A stretch of 64,000 nt of DNA from Pandoraea cepalis (GTDB lineage Bacteria > Pseudomonadota > Gammaproteobacteria > Burkholderiales > Burkholderiaceae): assembly GCF_902459665.1 (NCBI RefSeq), contig NZ_CABPSL010000020.1:1-64000 (forward strand). Direction: 5' to 3'. This document shows, one piece after another, positions 29,240-37,968 of this stretch. The notes below the pieces were generated by a model. That model was not told the DNA's origin, ran no database searches, and saw nothing but the letters and a program-made list of their open reading frames with translations. A program made the position numbers and the translations under genes. Within the stretch, counting starts at the first letter, position 1. Every line of letters begins with the position of its first letter.

Positions 29240-30012
29240 CCCATCCGAACGAACTGCCGCTCTCCCCGCTGTCTGCCCTTCAGTTCTACGCAACGGCGCC
29301 CTACCCCTGCAGCTACCTCGACAATCACACGGCACGCTCGCAGGTCGCCACGCCCAGCCATCTGATCAACTCGGACGTCTACAGCGAACTCGTTCGCGCC
29401 GGGTTTCGCCGCAGCGGCGTGTTCACGTACCGCCCGTATTGCGACGGCTGCCGCGCGTGTGTGCCCGTGCGCGTACCGATCGCGCGCTTCGCGCCGAACC
29501 GCACACAACGTCGCATCTGGCGCCGCCACGCCGGCCTCGCGGTCAACGTCTCCGGGTTGCATTACACGGAAGAGCATTACCAGCTCTACATGCGCTACCA
29601 GTCGCAACGTCATGCAGGCGGCGGCATGGACCACGACAGCCGCGAGCAGTATGAGCAGTTTCTGCTGCAAAGCCGCGTGAACTCCCGACTGGTGGAATTT
29701 CGCGAGCCGCCCGGCCATCAGGGTGCAGGCACGTTGCGCATGATCAGCATGGTCGACATCCTGAGCGACGGCCTGTCGTCGGTCTACACGTTCTTCGATC
29801 CCGACATCGAAGGCGCGTCGTACGGCACGTACAACATTCTTTGGCAGATCGAGCAGGCGCGCGCGCTCGGACTGCCGCACGTCTATCTCGGCTACTGGAT
29901 TCAGGCAAGCCGCAAGATGGTCTACAAGGCGAACTTCCGCCCCCTGCAAGGCCTGCTCGACGGCCAATGGCAAGACATGCCGGAAGCCATGCTCGACGCC
30001 GCCGGCGAGTAA
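29236..30012 (+). CDS. bpt: Aspartate/glutamate leucyltransferase
   Basis: 258-residue homologue of eukaryotic ATE1 that adds Leu to N-terminal Asp/Glu. Visible features: the N-terminal ATE domain with [16 protein letters not shown] and [17 protein letters not shown] (Cys cluster), and the C-terminal GNAT-like part with [20 protein letters not shown] and [20 protein letters not shown]. The GTG start at 29236 overlaps the aat stop (GTGA). Together with aat it widens the range of N-terminal residues sent to ClpS/ClpAP. Confidence 0.96.
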   Translation: MTHPNELPLSPLSALQFYATAPYPCSYLDNHTARSQVATPSHLINSDVYSELVRAGFRRSGVFTYRPYCDGCRACVPVRVPIARFAPNRTQRRIWRRHAGLAVNVSGLHYTEEHYQLYMRYQSQRHAGGGMDHDSREQYEQFLLQSRVNSRLVEFREPPGHQGAGTLRMISMVDILSDGLSSVYTFFDPDIEGASYGTYNILWQIEQARALGLPHVYLGYWIQASRKMVYKANFRPLQGLLDGQWQDMPEAMLDAAGE

Positions 30013-30198
30013 CGTCGACACTGTGCTCCGTGGTGCTGTCAGGCGTGCGATTCGCGGGGCGGCCACCCGTGCGCACCGCGCTCATTCCCTTGCCACCGCG
30101 CCGCCATTCAGGAGTACGCAGAGCGTAGAAAATTGACGCGCTCGGCGACCGGGATACCGGTAAAATGGCGACTTTCCGATTCTGCCGAACCCGACATC

Positions 30199-31227
30199 GT
30201 GCTTGCGCCCCTCTATCCTCTGGCCCGTCGCGCCCTGTTCTGTCTTGATGCCGAACAAGCCCACCATTTGACGCTGGCCACGCTGCGCAGTGCTGCCTCG
30301 CTCGGCCTGGCCGGTCTCATCGGTCAGACGCTGCCCGAAGATCCACGCACGGTCATGGGCATCCGCTTCCCGAATCCCGTGGGCCTCGCCGCAGGCCTCG
30401 ACAAGGACGGGAGCTGCATCGACGGCCTCGCCGCACTAGGCTTCGGCTTCGTGGAAGTCGGCACGGTCACGCCGCGTCCGCAGCCGGGTAATCCGAAGCC
30501 GCGCATCTTCCGCCTGCCGCAAGCCGAAGCGATCATCAACCGCATGGGCTTCAACAACGGCGGTGTCGAGCAGTTTCTTCAGAACGTGCAGTCGGCGCAC
30601 TACAAGGGGCCGCTGGGCCTGAACATCGGCAAGAACGCCGACACGCCGATCGAGCGCGCGGTCGACGACTACCTCATCTGCCTCGAGAAGGTGTACCCGT
30701 ACGCCACCTATGTGACGGTCAACATCTCGTCGCCCAATACGAAAAACCTGCGCCAGTTGCAAGGCGGCGACGAACTCGACGCCCTGCTCGGCAAGCTCAA
30801 GGACAAGCAACGCGCGCTGTCCGACCGCCACGGCAAATACGTGCCCATCGCCCTCAAGATAGCGCCGGATCTCGACGACGAGCAGATCAAGGTCATCGCG
30901 GGCACACTCACGCGCCATGGTTTCGACGGCGTGATCGCCACCAATACAACGCTCTCGCGCGAGGCGGTAGCGGGCCTGCCCTACGCCAACGAAACCGGCG
31001 GCCTGTCGGGGCGGCCCGTGTTCGAAGCCTCGAATCGCGTGATCCGCGCACTGGCCGCCGAGCTGGGCGGCGCCCTGCCGATCATCGGCGTGGGCGGCAT
31101 CCTGTCAGGCGCCGACGCGCAGGCCAAGCTCGATGCCGGGGCCAGTTTGGTACAAATCTACAGCGGGCTGATTTACCGCGGCCCCGAGCTGGTGCGAGAA
31201 TGCGTGCAAGCGCTGCGTACGGCCTGA
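30199..31227 (+). CDS. pyrD: Dihydroorotate dehydrogenase (quinone), class 2
   Basis: 342-residue FMN enzyme at the inner membrane oxidising dihydroorotate to orotate and passing electrons to quinone. The N-terminal amphipathic helix [22 protein letters not shown] is characteristic of class 2 and forms the quinone tunnel. Other motifs: [46 protein letters not shown] with the catalytic Ser, KIAPDL, NTT and GVGGI. The GTG at 30199 gives the family N-terminus; upstream in-frame extension to 30133 adds unrelated sequence. Confidence 0.96.
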   Translation: MLAPLYPLARRALFCLDAEQAHHLTLATLRSAASLGLAGLIGQTLPEDPRTVMGIRFPNPVGLAAGLDKDGSCIDGLAALGFGFVEVGTVTPRPQPGNPKPRIFRLPQAEAIINRMGFNNGGVEQFLQNVQSAHYKGPLGLNIGKNADTPIERAVDDYLICLEKVYPYATYVTVNISSPNTKNLRQLQGGDELDALLGKLKDKQRALSDRHGKYVPIALKIAPDLDDEQIKVIAGTLTRHGFDGVIATNTTLSREAVAGLPYANETGGLSGRPVFEASNRVIRALAAELGGALPIIGVGGILSGADAQAKLDAGASLVQIYSGLIYRGPELVRECVQALRTA

Positions 31228-31277
31228 TCGGCCGCGCGTCGCGCCCCCTTTATTTGACACAGGGAGACCTCAATATC

Positions 31278-32075
31278 ATGAAAAACTGGCTCAAGTCGCT
31301 GTGCCTCGTACCGCTGACCGCCGTTGCGCTGCTGGGCGCCGCGCCCGCGCGCGCCGCCGATCTGCTCGACACGGTGAAATCGGCGGGCGTACTGAAAATC
31401 GGGATCGAAGGGACTTATCCGCCGTTCAACTATCGCGCGGCCGATGGCCAGCTCGAAGGCTTCGATGTCGACGTCGCCAAGGCCGTTGCCGAACGTCTCG
31501 GCGTAAAGCCGGTGTTCGTGACGACGGAATGGAGCGGCATCATCGGCGGTCTCGTGGCCGGTAAATTCGACGTCATCGTCAATCAGGTGGCCATCACCGA
31601 CGAACGCAAGCGCTCGCTCGACTTCAGCCAGCCGTACACCTTCTCGGCCGCGCAGCTCATTCAGCGCAAGGACGACAAACGCGAGTTCAATTCGCTCGAC
31701 GCCCTCAAGGGCCACAAGCTCGGCGTGAGTCTCGGCAGCAACTACGACAAGCTCGCGAAGGCGGTGCCGGGCATCGACGTGCGCACCTATCCGGGCGCGC
31801 CGGAGTACTTGCGCGATCTCGCCGCCGGGCGCATCGACGCGGCGCTCAACGATCGCCTGATGCTCGCCTATCTGATCAAGACGTCGAACCTGCCGCTGCG
31901 TGCGGGTGCCGTGTTGCAAGGCGCCAGCGAGTCGGTGGGCATTCCGTTCCGCAAGGGCAACCCCAAGTTCGCGAAGGCCATCGACGATGCCCTCACGGGC
32001 ATGAAGCAGGACGGCTCGCTCGGCAAGCTCGCGCTGAAGTGGTTCGGCGAGGACACCTCCAAGCCGGCGAAGTAA
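31278..32075 (+). CDS. Periplasmic amino-acid-binding protein of an ABC importer
   Basis: 265 residues with a Sec signal peptide (about 1-27, ending PARAA) and a family 3 solute-binding domain: GVLKIGIEGTYPPFNYR, GFDVDVAKAVAERLG, SLDFSQPYTFSAAQLI, ALKGHKLGVSLGSNYD and KWFGED. It resembles cystine/polar amino-acid receptors (FliY/TcyA type), although ligand cannot be assigned from sequence alone. AGGGAG precedes the ATG at 31278. The permease gene follows after 111 bp containing a strong hairpin. No ATPase gene is adjacent. Confidence 0.92.
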   Translation: MKNWLKSLCLVPLTAVALLGAAPARAADLLDTVKSAGVLKIGIEGTYPPFNYRAADGQLEGFDVDVAKAVAERLGVKPVFVTTEWSGIIGGLVAGKFDVIVNQVAITDERKRSLDFSQPYTFSAAQLIQRKDDKREFNSLDALKGHKLGVSLGSNYDKLAKAVPGIDVRTYPGAPEYLRDLAAGRIDAALNDRLMLAYLIKTSNLPLRAGAVLQGASESVGIPFRKGNPKFAKAIDDALTGMKQDGSLGKLALKWFGEDTSKPAK

Positions 32076-32110
32076 CCCGCAAGCCGCGCGCGACACACTT
32101 CGGTCGCATC

Positions 32111-32148
32111 ACGGCCGGCACCACGCAAACCACGCGGGTGCCGGCCGT
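32111..32148 (+). other. Intercistronic hairpin between receptor and permease genes
   Basis: A perfect 12-bp stem, ACGGCCGGCACC (32111-32122) with GGTGCCGGCCGT (32137-32148), with no T run after it. In similar ABC operons such hairpins protect the receptor mRNA so that more receptor than permease is made. Confidence 0.6.
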
Positions 32149-32186
32149 CGTCGTTCCGGCCCACGTTCCCCCCAGACACCCCCCTC

Positions 32187-32846
32187 ATGAATCCATTCGA
32201 ACTCGCCGCCCAATCCATGCCAGTGCTGCTGCAAGGCACCGTGCTCACGATCAAGTTCGCCTTGATGTCGATGGTGTTCGGCCTGGCGATCGGCGTGATC
32301 GTGGCGATCATGGGTATCGGCAACGTCCGCGTGCTGCGCGGCATCGCCCGCACCTATGTCAGCATCATGCGCGGCACCCCGCTGCTGGTGCAGATCTTCG
32401 TGATCTACTACGGCCTGCCGGGCGTAGGCATCGCGCTCGATCCGACACCCGCCGGTGTGCTCACGCTCAGCCTGAACGTCGGCGCCTATCTGTCGGAGAG
32501 CATGCGTGGCGCCCTCGAAGGCATGCCGCGCGGACAATGGCTCGCGGCCTACAGCCTCGGCCTGTCCTATTGGCAGACGCTGCGTTACGTCATCGCCCCG
32601 CAAGCCCTGCGCATCGCTGTGCCGAGTCTCGGCAACAGCCTCATCAGCCTGATCAAGGACACATCGCTGGTCTCGGTCATCACCGTGACCGAGTTGCTGC
32701 GCTCCGCGCAGGAGGTCATTGCAACGACCTACCAGCCGCTGCCGCTCTATCTCGCCTGCGCCGCCATCTACTGGGTGCTGTCGACCGGGTTGTCGGCACT
32801 GCAGCGACGCATCGAGAAACGCCTGGCGTTGCCCGCCAGAACCTGA
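32187..32846 (+). CDS. Amino-acid ABC transporter permease (HisM type)
   Basis: 219-residue inner-membrane permease. About five hydrophobic helices are visible, with RTYVSIMRGTPLLVQIFVIY at the start of the conserved block and the EAA loop MRGALEGMPRGQWLAAYSLG, which contacts the ATPase. IAVPSLGNSLISLIKDTSLV follows. Standard length. It pairs with the upstream binding protein; the usual third partner, an ATP-binding protein, is not encoded nearby, as the next gene is convergent. The ATPase must be encoded elsewhere or shared. Confidence 0.94.
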   Translation: MNPFELAAQSMPVLLQGTVLTIKFALMSMVFGLAIGVIVAIMGIGNVRVLRGIARTYVSIMRGTPLLVQIFVIYYGLPGVGIALDPTPAGVLTLSLNVGAYLSESMRGALEGMPRGQWLAAYSLGLSYWQTLRYVIAPQALRIAVPSLGNSLISLIKDTSLVSVITVTELLRSAQEVIATTYQPLPLYLACAAIYWVLSTGLSALQRRIEKRLALPART

Positions 32847-32860
32847 CGAGCGCGCCAACA

Positions 32861-32910
32861 AAAAAGCCGGGCCCCGGATGCCAACGGCAGACATTCGGGG
32901 CCCGGCTCTT
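32861..32910. terminator. Bidirectional terminator between permease and lutB
   Basis: A 15-nt stem (32867-32881 with 32893-32907, one mismatch) flanked by six A on the left, giving a T run on the minus strand, and CTCTTGCTTT on the right. It is better as a terminator for the minus-strand lut operon. Confidence 0.8.
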
Positions 32911-32970
32911 GCTTTGAACGCCGGTACGTCAAGGCCACCGGTCGTTCCACATCGCTGAACGCTTAACCGC

Positions 32971-34380
32971 TTACCGCGGCGCGCGACGCTCGCGATACAT
33001 CGTGCGGAACGTCTTGCCATTCGGGGCAGGCATTTCCCGCGTGTCGCTCCATCCTGCGGCGAGCGGCAGCTTCGAGAGGCTGCCACGCTCGCGCCCCATC
33101 CAATGGAGCACACGCGCACCCAGGCCGGCAAGCGCGGCATACAGACGAGGGCGACGCGCCGCAAACGCCCACGCGGCGAGCGCCGTGCGCTCCTGCCACG
33201 GCCGCAGGCCGCGATCGACCTGGCGCTCGCGCAGCTTGCGAAGCAGATCGGAAATCGGAATGCCCACGGGGCAGACGCGATTGCACTCCCCGCACAACGT
33301 GGCGGCCTGCGGCAGATCGAGGGTCTTCTCCAGGCCGACATAGCTCGGCGTGAGCACCGACCCCATCGGCCCCGGATACACCCAACCGTAGGCGTGCCCG
33401 CCGATCTTCTGATAGACGGGACAATGATTCATGCAAGCGCCGCAACGGATACAACGCAGCATGTCCTGAAACGCGCCGCCGATCAGTCCCGAGCGGCCAC
33501 CGTCGACCAGCACGAAGTACATATGGTCAGGGCCATCGAGTTCACCCTCGACGCGCGTACCGGTCAGCAGCGAGAAGTAGTTCGACGTGCCCTGCCCGGT
33601 CGCGGAGCGCGGCAACAGACGCATGGCCGTCGCCAGATCCTCGAGCGTGGGCAACACCTTCTCGATACCGGTCACGGCCACATGCACGCGCGGCATGATC
33701 GTGCACATGCCCTCGTTGCCTTCGTTCGTCACCACGGCCACGGAGCCGGTTTCGGCGACGAGAAAATTGCCGCCGGTCACGCCCATGTCCGCCGAGAGAA
33801 ACTGCGGACGCAGCATCTCGCGCGCTTCGCGTGTCATCGCCGGAATGTCGGTCAGACGCGGCTTATGGTGAACGCGAGCGAACAGGTCGGCAACCTCGTC
33901 CTTGTCCTTGTGCACGACCGGCGCAATGATGTGCGACGGCGGTTCGTTGTCGTTGATCTGCAGGATGTATTCGCCCAGATCGGTCTCGACCGATTGCACA
34001 CCCATGTCGGCGAGCACCTTGTTGAGCTGCAATTCCTCCGTGACCATCGATTTCGACTTGATCACCTTCTTGACGTCGTGCTTGCGGGCGATTTCGGCAA
34101 TCAGGCGGGCAGCGTCCTGCGTCGATTCGGCGAACAACACCGTGGCGCCACGTCGCGTGGCCTCGCGCTCGAAAATCTCCAGCCAGACATCGAGCGTCTC
34201 GAGCCCGCGATTACGACGTGCCTTGAGCGCCTCGCGCGTGGCCTCGAAGTCGATTTCCTCGATGGCCGTGGCGCGCGCCGTCACGAACTTGGTCGAGAGT
34301 TTCCGGAGGTTGGCCTGCAGACGCTGGTCCGCGAGCTTTTGCCCGGCGCGCGCCTTGAATTGCATCGATTGAACTTGCAT
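32971..34380 (-). CDS. lutB: Lactate utilisation iron-sulfur protein LutB
   Basis: 469 residues. The LUD domain occupies about 70-300, followed by two ferredoxin-like clusters, CIRCGACMNHCP (310-321) and CGECNRVCPVG (363-373), and a C-terminal helical tail. LutB belongs to the LutABC complex oxidising L-lactate to pyruvate. It is 79 bp downstream of lutA in the same operon and ends before a terminator. LutC, the third subunit, is not in this operon. The start could also be an internal Met at residue 6. Confidence 0.94.
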   Translation of the reverse strand: MQVQSMQFKARAGQKLADQRLQANLRKLSTKFVTARATAIEEIDFEATREALKARRNRGLETLDVWLEIFEREATRRGATVLFAESTQDAARLIAEIARKHDVKKVIKSKSMVTEELQLNKVLADMGVQSVETDLGEYILQINDNEPPSHIIAPVVHKDKDEVADLFARVHHKPRLTDIPAMTREAREMLRPQFLSADMGVTGGNFLVAETGSVAVVTNEGNEGMCTIMPRVHVAVTGIEKVLPTLEDLATAMRLLPRSATGQGTSNYFSLLTGTRVEGELDGPDHMYFVLVDGGRSGLIGGAFQDMLRCIRCGACMNHCPVYQKIGGHAYGWVYPGPMGSVLTPSYVGLEKTLDLPQAATLCGECNRVCPVGIPISDLLRKLRERQVDRGLRPWQERTALAAWAFAARRPRLYAALAGLGARVLHWMGRERGSLSKLPLAAGWSDTREMPAPNGKTFRTMYRERRAPR

Positions 34381-34459
34381 CGCGACTCACTGGAGGTGAT
34401 GGCCGCCGGTGTGCGTCATCGCACACACGGGCGTGAAGGTCGGGAGGACAGCGGCGAGC

Positions 34460-35185
34460 TCACACATCGCCCGCGAGCACCTGGGCAATGTGAAGCACGC
34501 GCGTCTTCGTGTCGCCGGTGCGGCGCAGACGTCCTTCGATGTTGAGCATGCATCCGAGGTCGCCCAGCACGACCGCTGGCGCCCCGCTCGCGGCGATGTT
34601 CGCGCACTTCTCGTCGACGATGGCCGTCGAGATGTTGCCGTACTTGAGCGCGAAGGTGCCTCCAAAACCGCAACAAGCCTGGCAGTCCTTCATTTCCGTC
34701 ATCTTGACGCCCGGCATTTTCGCGAGCAATGCGCGCGGCTGCGTCTTGACGCCCAGCTCACGCAACCCCGAGCATGAATCGTGATAGGTCACTTCGCCGT
34801 TGTAATCGCCGGGCACGGTATCGATGTGCAGCACATTGACGAGAAAATCGGTCAGCTCGAACACGCGCGGGCGCAGTCGCTCGTAGCGGCCCATGAGTTC
34901 GGGGTCGTCGGCGAAGAGGTCGCCGTAGTGCGCCTTGACCATGCCACCGCACGATCCCGACGGCACGACGACGTAGTCGAACGATTCGAACTCCTCGAGG
35001 AACTTCTGAGCGAGATCGCGGGCGATGGCCCGTTCGCCCGAGTTATAGCCAGGCTGACCACAGCAGGTCTGGGAATCGGGAATCACGACCTCGCAGCCCG
35101 CCGTCTCCAGCAGCTTGAGCGTCGAGAAGCCGATCTCCGGACGCATCAGGTCGATCAGACACGTGACAAAGAGTCCGACGCGCAT
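34460..35185 (-). CDS. lutA: Lactate utilisation protein LutA (CCG-domain protein)
   Basis: 241 residues with two CCG (DUF3390-like/heterodisulfide-reductase-type) domains. The first contains CCGQPGYNSG and SGSCGGM, the second HDSCSGLRELG, CCGFGG and LGCMLN. These Cys motifs bind Fe-S clusters in LutA/GlpC/HdrB-like proteins. It begins MRVGLFVTCLIDLMRPE and is the full usual length. It is upstream of lutB and should carry electrons during L-lactate oxidation. Confidence 0.95.
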   Translation of the reverse strand: MRVGLFVTCLIDLMRPEIGFSTLKLLETAGCEVVIPDSQTCCGQPGYNSGERAIARDLAQKFLEEFESFDYVVVPSGSCGGMVKAHYGDLFADDPELMGRYERLRPRVFELTDFLVNVLHIDTVPGDYNGEVTYHDSCSGLRELGVKTQPRALLAKMPGVKMTEMKDCQACCGFGGTFALKYGNISTAIVDEKCANIAASGAPAVVLGDLGCMLNIEGRLRRTGDTKTRVLHIAQVLAGDV

Positions 35186-35275
35186 TGGGGGAATCCTCTT
35201 TCCGGGAATAATGCGCCATTATAAGTCGCTGGGCCGGTCTGGCCCAGCGTGGATTCCCGCATATCGCGCCGTCGC

Positions 35276-36808
35276 TTACGCCATCCGGGGGGCGGCGTCG
35301 CTCAACGCGCTCAACGAGTTTGTCCGCGTCAGCCCGCGTCGCTCGGCGCGGGGCGCCGCTGGAGGATAGGGCATGAGTGCCAGGCGCGCCGCCATCATCT
35401 CCTGCACCCGCGTCAACCGCTGCAAGTCTTTTCTGAAGCTTTCAAATTTCGCGTCAGTGTTCGCGAACCCTGCGGCGACTTCCGACGACAGGGTGTCCAA
35501 TCGATTCGTGAGGGTATCGACTTGACCGGTGACGCCATCGAGCCGAGTGCTGAGGCCGCCGACTTGATCGGTGAGCTTTCCGAATCGATCGGTCAGGCTG
35601 CCGACTTGACCGGCGAGGTTATCGACTTGATCGGTGAGCTTTCCGAATCGATCGGTGAGGTTATCGACTTGACCGGTGAGCTTACCGGCTTGATCGGTGA
35701 AGCGGGACGCTTGCGTGGTGAAACCGTCGAACCGATGGGTGAGGGTGTCCACTTGACAGGTGATCCCATCCAATCGACCATCCATTCGATTCGCCACGGT
35801 TGCCATTTGTTTCGAAAGGCTCCCTGCCCGGCTGTCCAGCGAGTCCACGTGATCGTTTACCTGGCCCAGGCCACTCTTGATGCCCGTCAACAGATTCCAC
35901 ACCATATCTTCACGCTCGAGCGCGGCACGCCGATCGGCCACGTCCAAATACGTTCTCATCATAGTCCCCTCCGTTTCAATAAATTGCTTGGTGCTTGCCA
36001 ACAGACTTTCTACCGACTTCCATCCTCGCTCACGATCGAACCCACGAATACTTCCCAGGCTGACCCCGCGGATCACCAGCGTCATCGCCGTCGCCACGAC
36101 GCCGAGAAGACCGCCCGACAAAAACAATCCCGCCACCGCCACGGCGGCCGCCGCGGAGTATAGGGAAGACGTAATGACAACGCGCTTGCCGAAGTGCTTC
36201 CGTTCCGGCCACACCTCCTTGGTGGCCAGTGCGATCGACTCACGCACGCCAGCCAGACATCGCTCGATCTCGGCGACGCCATCGGCGCGCTCGGTCGACT
36301 GGCTCTGGCTCGCCGTCCTCTGGATAGCGCGGTCGTCAAAGGTTGCCCCGCTGGACGCCACCGAGCGCTGCGCCGTGGCGAGACATTTCGCCAGGATTTC
36401 CTGCTCCTTGCCCAGCGCCTCCGTCAAATGTCCCAGAATCGCCGAGAACCGCCTCGCCGACGGGGTAAGACTGTCGACATCGTGATCATTCAACTGCTCG
36501 CCGACCTGGCAGTACGGCCCCGATCGGCTCGCGTTGCCGACATATCGATAGACCCCGTCCCACAGCCCTCCGCCCCAGTACCCCGACGTCGCCTTCTTGT
36601 AAGTCGAGTAGAACGTGTTTTCCAATCGGGAAAGCGCGCCGCAGTCCAATCCCAGTTGCGCCTTCGCGTTGGCGATCTGCCGAAACTGACCGACGATGTC
36701 CGCATGCTTGTCGGCAATCGACTTTCCGTAAGTGACGGCCTCCCGGCGATGCGCGCCCTTTGGCTGCGGCCAACTCCCTGCCCCCGGCGCAAATCCGTAC
36801 CTGTACAT
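35276..36808 (-). CDS. Unrecognised protein with a hydrophobic hairpin and 21-residue heptad repeats
   Basis: 510 residues, no family recognised. The N-terminal ~200 residues are helical with some Cys. A hydrophobic pair of helices follows at about 209-250 (SSLYSAAAAVAVAGLFLSGG, then GVVATAMTLVI), then a long helical region. Residues 340-437 are heptad-like with DNLTDRFGKLTDQV-type repeats, two of which share a 34-bp identical DNA stretch 63 bp apart. The C-terminus is basic and Pro-rich. The start is the ATG at 36808, with AAGGAGG 8 nt upstream; a longer frame to 36937 has no such site. There is no signal peptide, and the neighbours (lutA, IclR regulator) give no functional hint. A membrane-linked coiled-coil or secreted effector-like protein is possible but unproven. 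Confidence 0.8.
   Translation of the reverse strand: MYRYGFAPGAGSWPQPKGAHRREAVTYGKSIADKHADIVGQFRQIANAKAQLGLDCGALSRLENTFYSTYKKATSGYWGGGLWDGVYRYVGNASRSGPYCQVGEQLNDHDVDSLTPSARRFSAILGHLTEALGKEQEILAKCLATAQRSVASSGATFDDRAIQRTASQSQSTERADGVAEIERCLAGVRESIALATKEVWPERKHFGKRVVITSSLYSAAAAVAVAGLFLSGGLLGVVATAMTLVIRGVSLGSIRGFDRERGWKSVESLLASTKQFIETEGTMMRTYLDVADRRAALEREDMVWNLLTGIKSGLGQVNDHVDSLDSRAGSLSKQMATVANRMDGRLDGITCQVDTLTHRFDGFTTQASRFTDQAGKLTGQVDNLTDRFGKLTDQVDNLAGQVGSLTDRFGKLTDQVGGLSTRLDGVTGQVDTLTNRLDTLSSEVAAGFANTDAKFESFRKDLQRLTRVQEMMAARLALMPYPPAAPRAERRGLTRTNSLSALSDAAPRMA
35500..35790 (-). repeat. Internal direct repeats encoding a heptad coiled coil
   Basis: The 34-bp sequence at 35560-35593 recurs exactly at 35623-35656, an offset of 63 bp (21 codons, three heptads). 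Shorter degenerate copies of GATCGGTGAG and GACCGGTGAG occur through the region. Repeat number is likely to vary between strains. Confidence 0.85.
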
Positions 36809-37048
36809 TCCCCGAACCTCCTTGAGCGTGTCGATCTCGTCTTTCAACCCAGCCGGACACTGAATGAAATGACAAGGCCATGCTAGTCGTCTGGACGAGA
36901 GACCACTTTCGGTTTCAGTCAGCCGAGACTGCGGCAACGACGCTCTCCTGTGGCACGCCCACTTTTCGCAGAAGTCCTCTACAGTAAGGGTGCGAATTTT
37001 TCACAATATGATATAGAATCACCCCTATACGAAACTCGGCCCTCCCCC

Positions 37049-37876
37049 ATGAAAGACGAAGGTAGTCAAAGTACGGAGTCGCGCACGTCCATCCAGGTCA
37101 TCGAGCGCATGATGCGTCTGCTCGATGCCCTTGCCGCCCATGCCGACCCCGTCAGCCTCAAGGAATTGGCGCAGTCCACGGAACTGCATCCGTCCACGGC
37201 GCACCGCATCCTGAACGACATGGTCGCCTGCCGCTTTGTCGACCGCTGTGATCCAGGCACCTATCGTCTGGGCATGCGCCTGCTCGAACTCGGCAACCTG
37301 GTCAAGGCACGGTTGTCGGTGCGCGATGCCGCCCTCGCGCCCATGCGCGGCCTGCACCGGATGACCGGCCAGACTGTCAACCTGTCGGTGCGCCAGGGCG
37401 ATGAAATCGTCTATATCGAGCGGGCCTACAGCGAGCGTTCGGGGATGCAGGTGGTACGCGCCATCGGTGGCCATGCGCCCTTGCACCTGACATCGGTCGG
37501 CAAGCTCTTCCTCGCGGCGGACGAAGCTGCGCGCGTGCGCGCGTATGCCACGCGCACCGGCCTGTCGGGGCACACCCGCAACAGCATCACCGATCTGCAA
37601 AAACTCGAGCGCGAGCTGAGCCACGTGCGCAAGTCCGGCTATGCCCGCGACAACGAGGAACTCGAACTGGGGGTTCGCTGCATTGCGGCGGGCATCTACG
37701 ACGACAGCGGCAAGCTCGTGGCCGGACTCTCGCTGTCGGCACCCGCCGACCGTTTGCAGGACGCGTGGCTCGCAAATCTGAACGAGACGGCGCTGCAGAT
37801 TTCCGCGTCACTCGGCTTTCACGCGCCTAACCCCGCTGTCGGCAGCAACGTGTCGCATGTGGCGACAGCCGAATAG
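37049..37876 (+). CDS. IclR-family transcriptional regulator
   Basis: 275 residues. An N-terminal winged helix (SIQVIERMMRLLDALA, then SLKELAQSTELHPSTAHRIL, about 14-60) and an IclR effector domain (about 80-265) with GQTVNLSVRQGDEIVYIER, LHLTSVGKLFLA and the conserved C-terminal GVRCIAAGIYDDSG are visible. The ATG at 37049 fits the family start; an upstream in-frame start lies within AT-rich promoter sequence (around 36990-37020) that may include its own operator. No metabolic operon is adjacent, so the target is unknown. Confidence 0.93.
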   Translation: MKDEGSQSTESRTSIQVIERMMRLLDALAAHADPVSLKELAQSTELHPSTAHRILNDMVACRFVDRCDPGTYRLGMRLLELGNLVKARLSVRDAALAPMRGLHRMTGQTVNLSVRQGDEIVYIERAYSERSGMQVVRAIGGHAPLHLTSVGKLFLAADEAARVRAYATRTGLSGHTRNSITDLQKLERELSHVRKSGYARDNEELELGVRCIAAGIYDDSGKLVAGLSLSAPADRLQDAWLANLNETALQISASLGFHAPNPAVGSNVSHVATAE

Positions 37877-37917
37877 CCCAAGCCGACATCGCGCTTCGCG
37901 AATCCGGTTGCGGAATA

Positions 37918-37949
37918 CAAAAGGCGCTCCCGAGGGAGCGCCTTTTGTT
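37918..37949. terminator. Bidirectional terminator between the IclR gene and pbpG
   Basis: Stem CAAAAGGCGCTCC (37918-37930) pairs with GGAGCGCCTTTTG (37934/35-37946/47 region), with T runs on both strands. It lies between two convergent genes. Confidence 0.85.
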
Positions 37950-37968
37950 TGGCAACGGTTGGGGCGAT

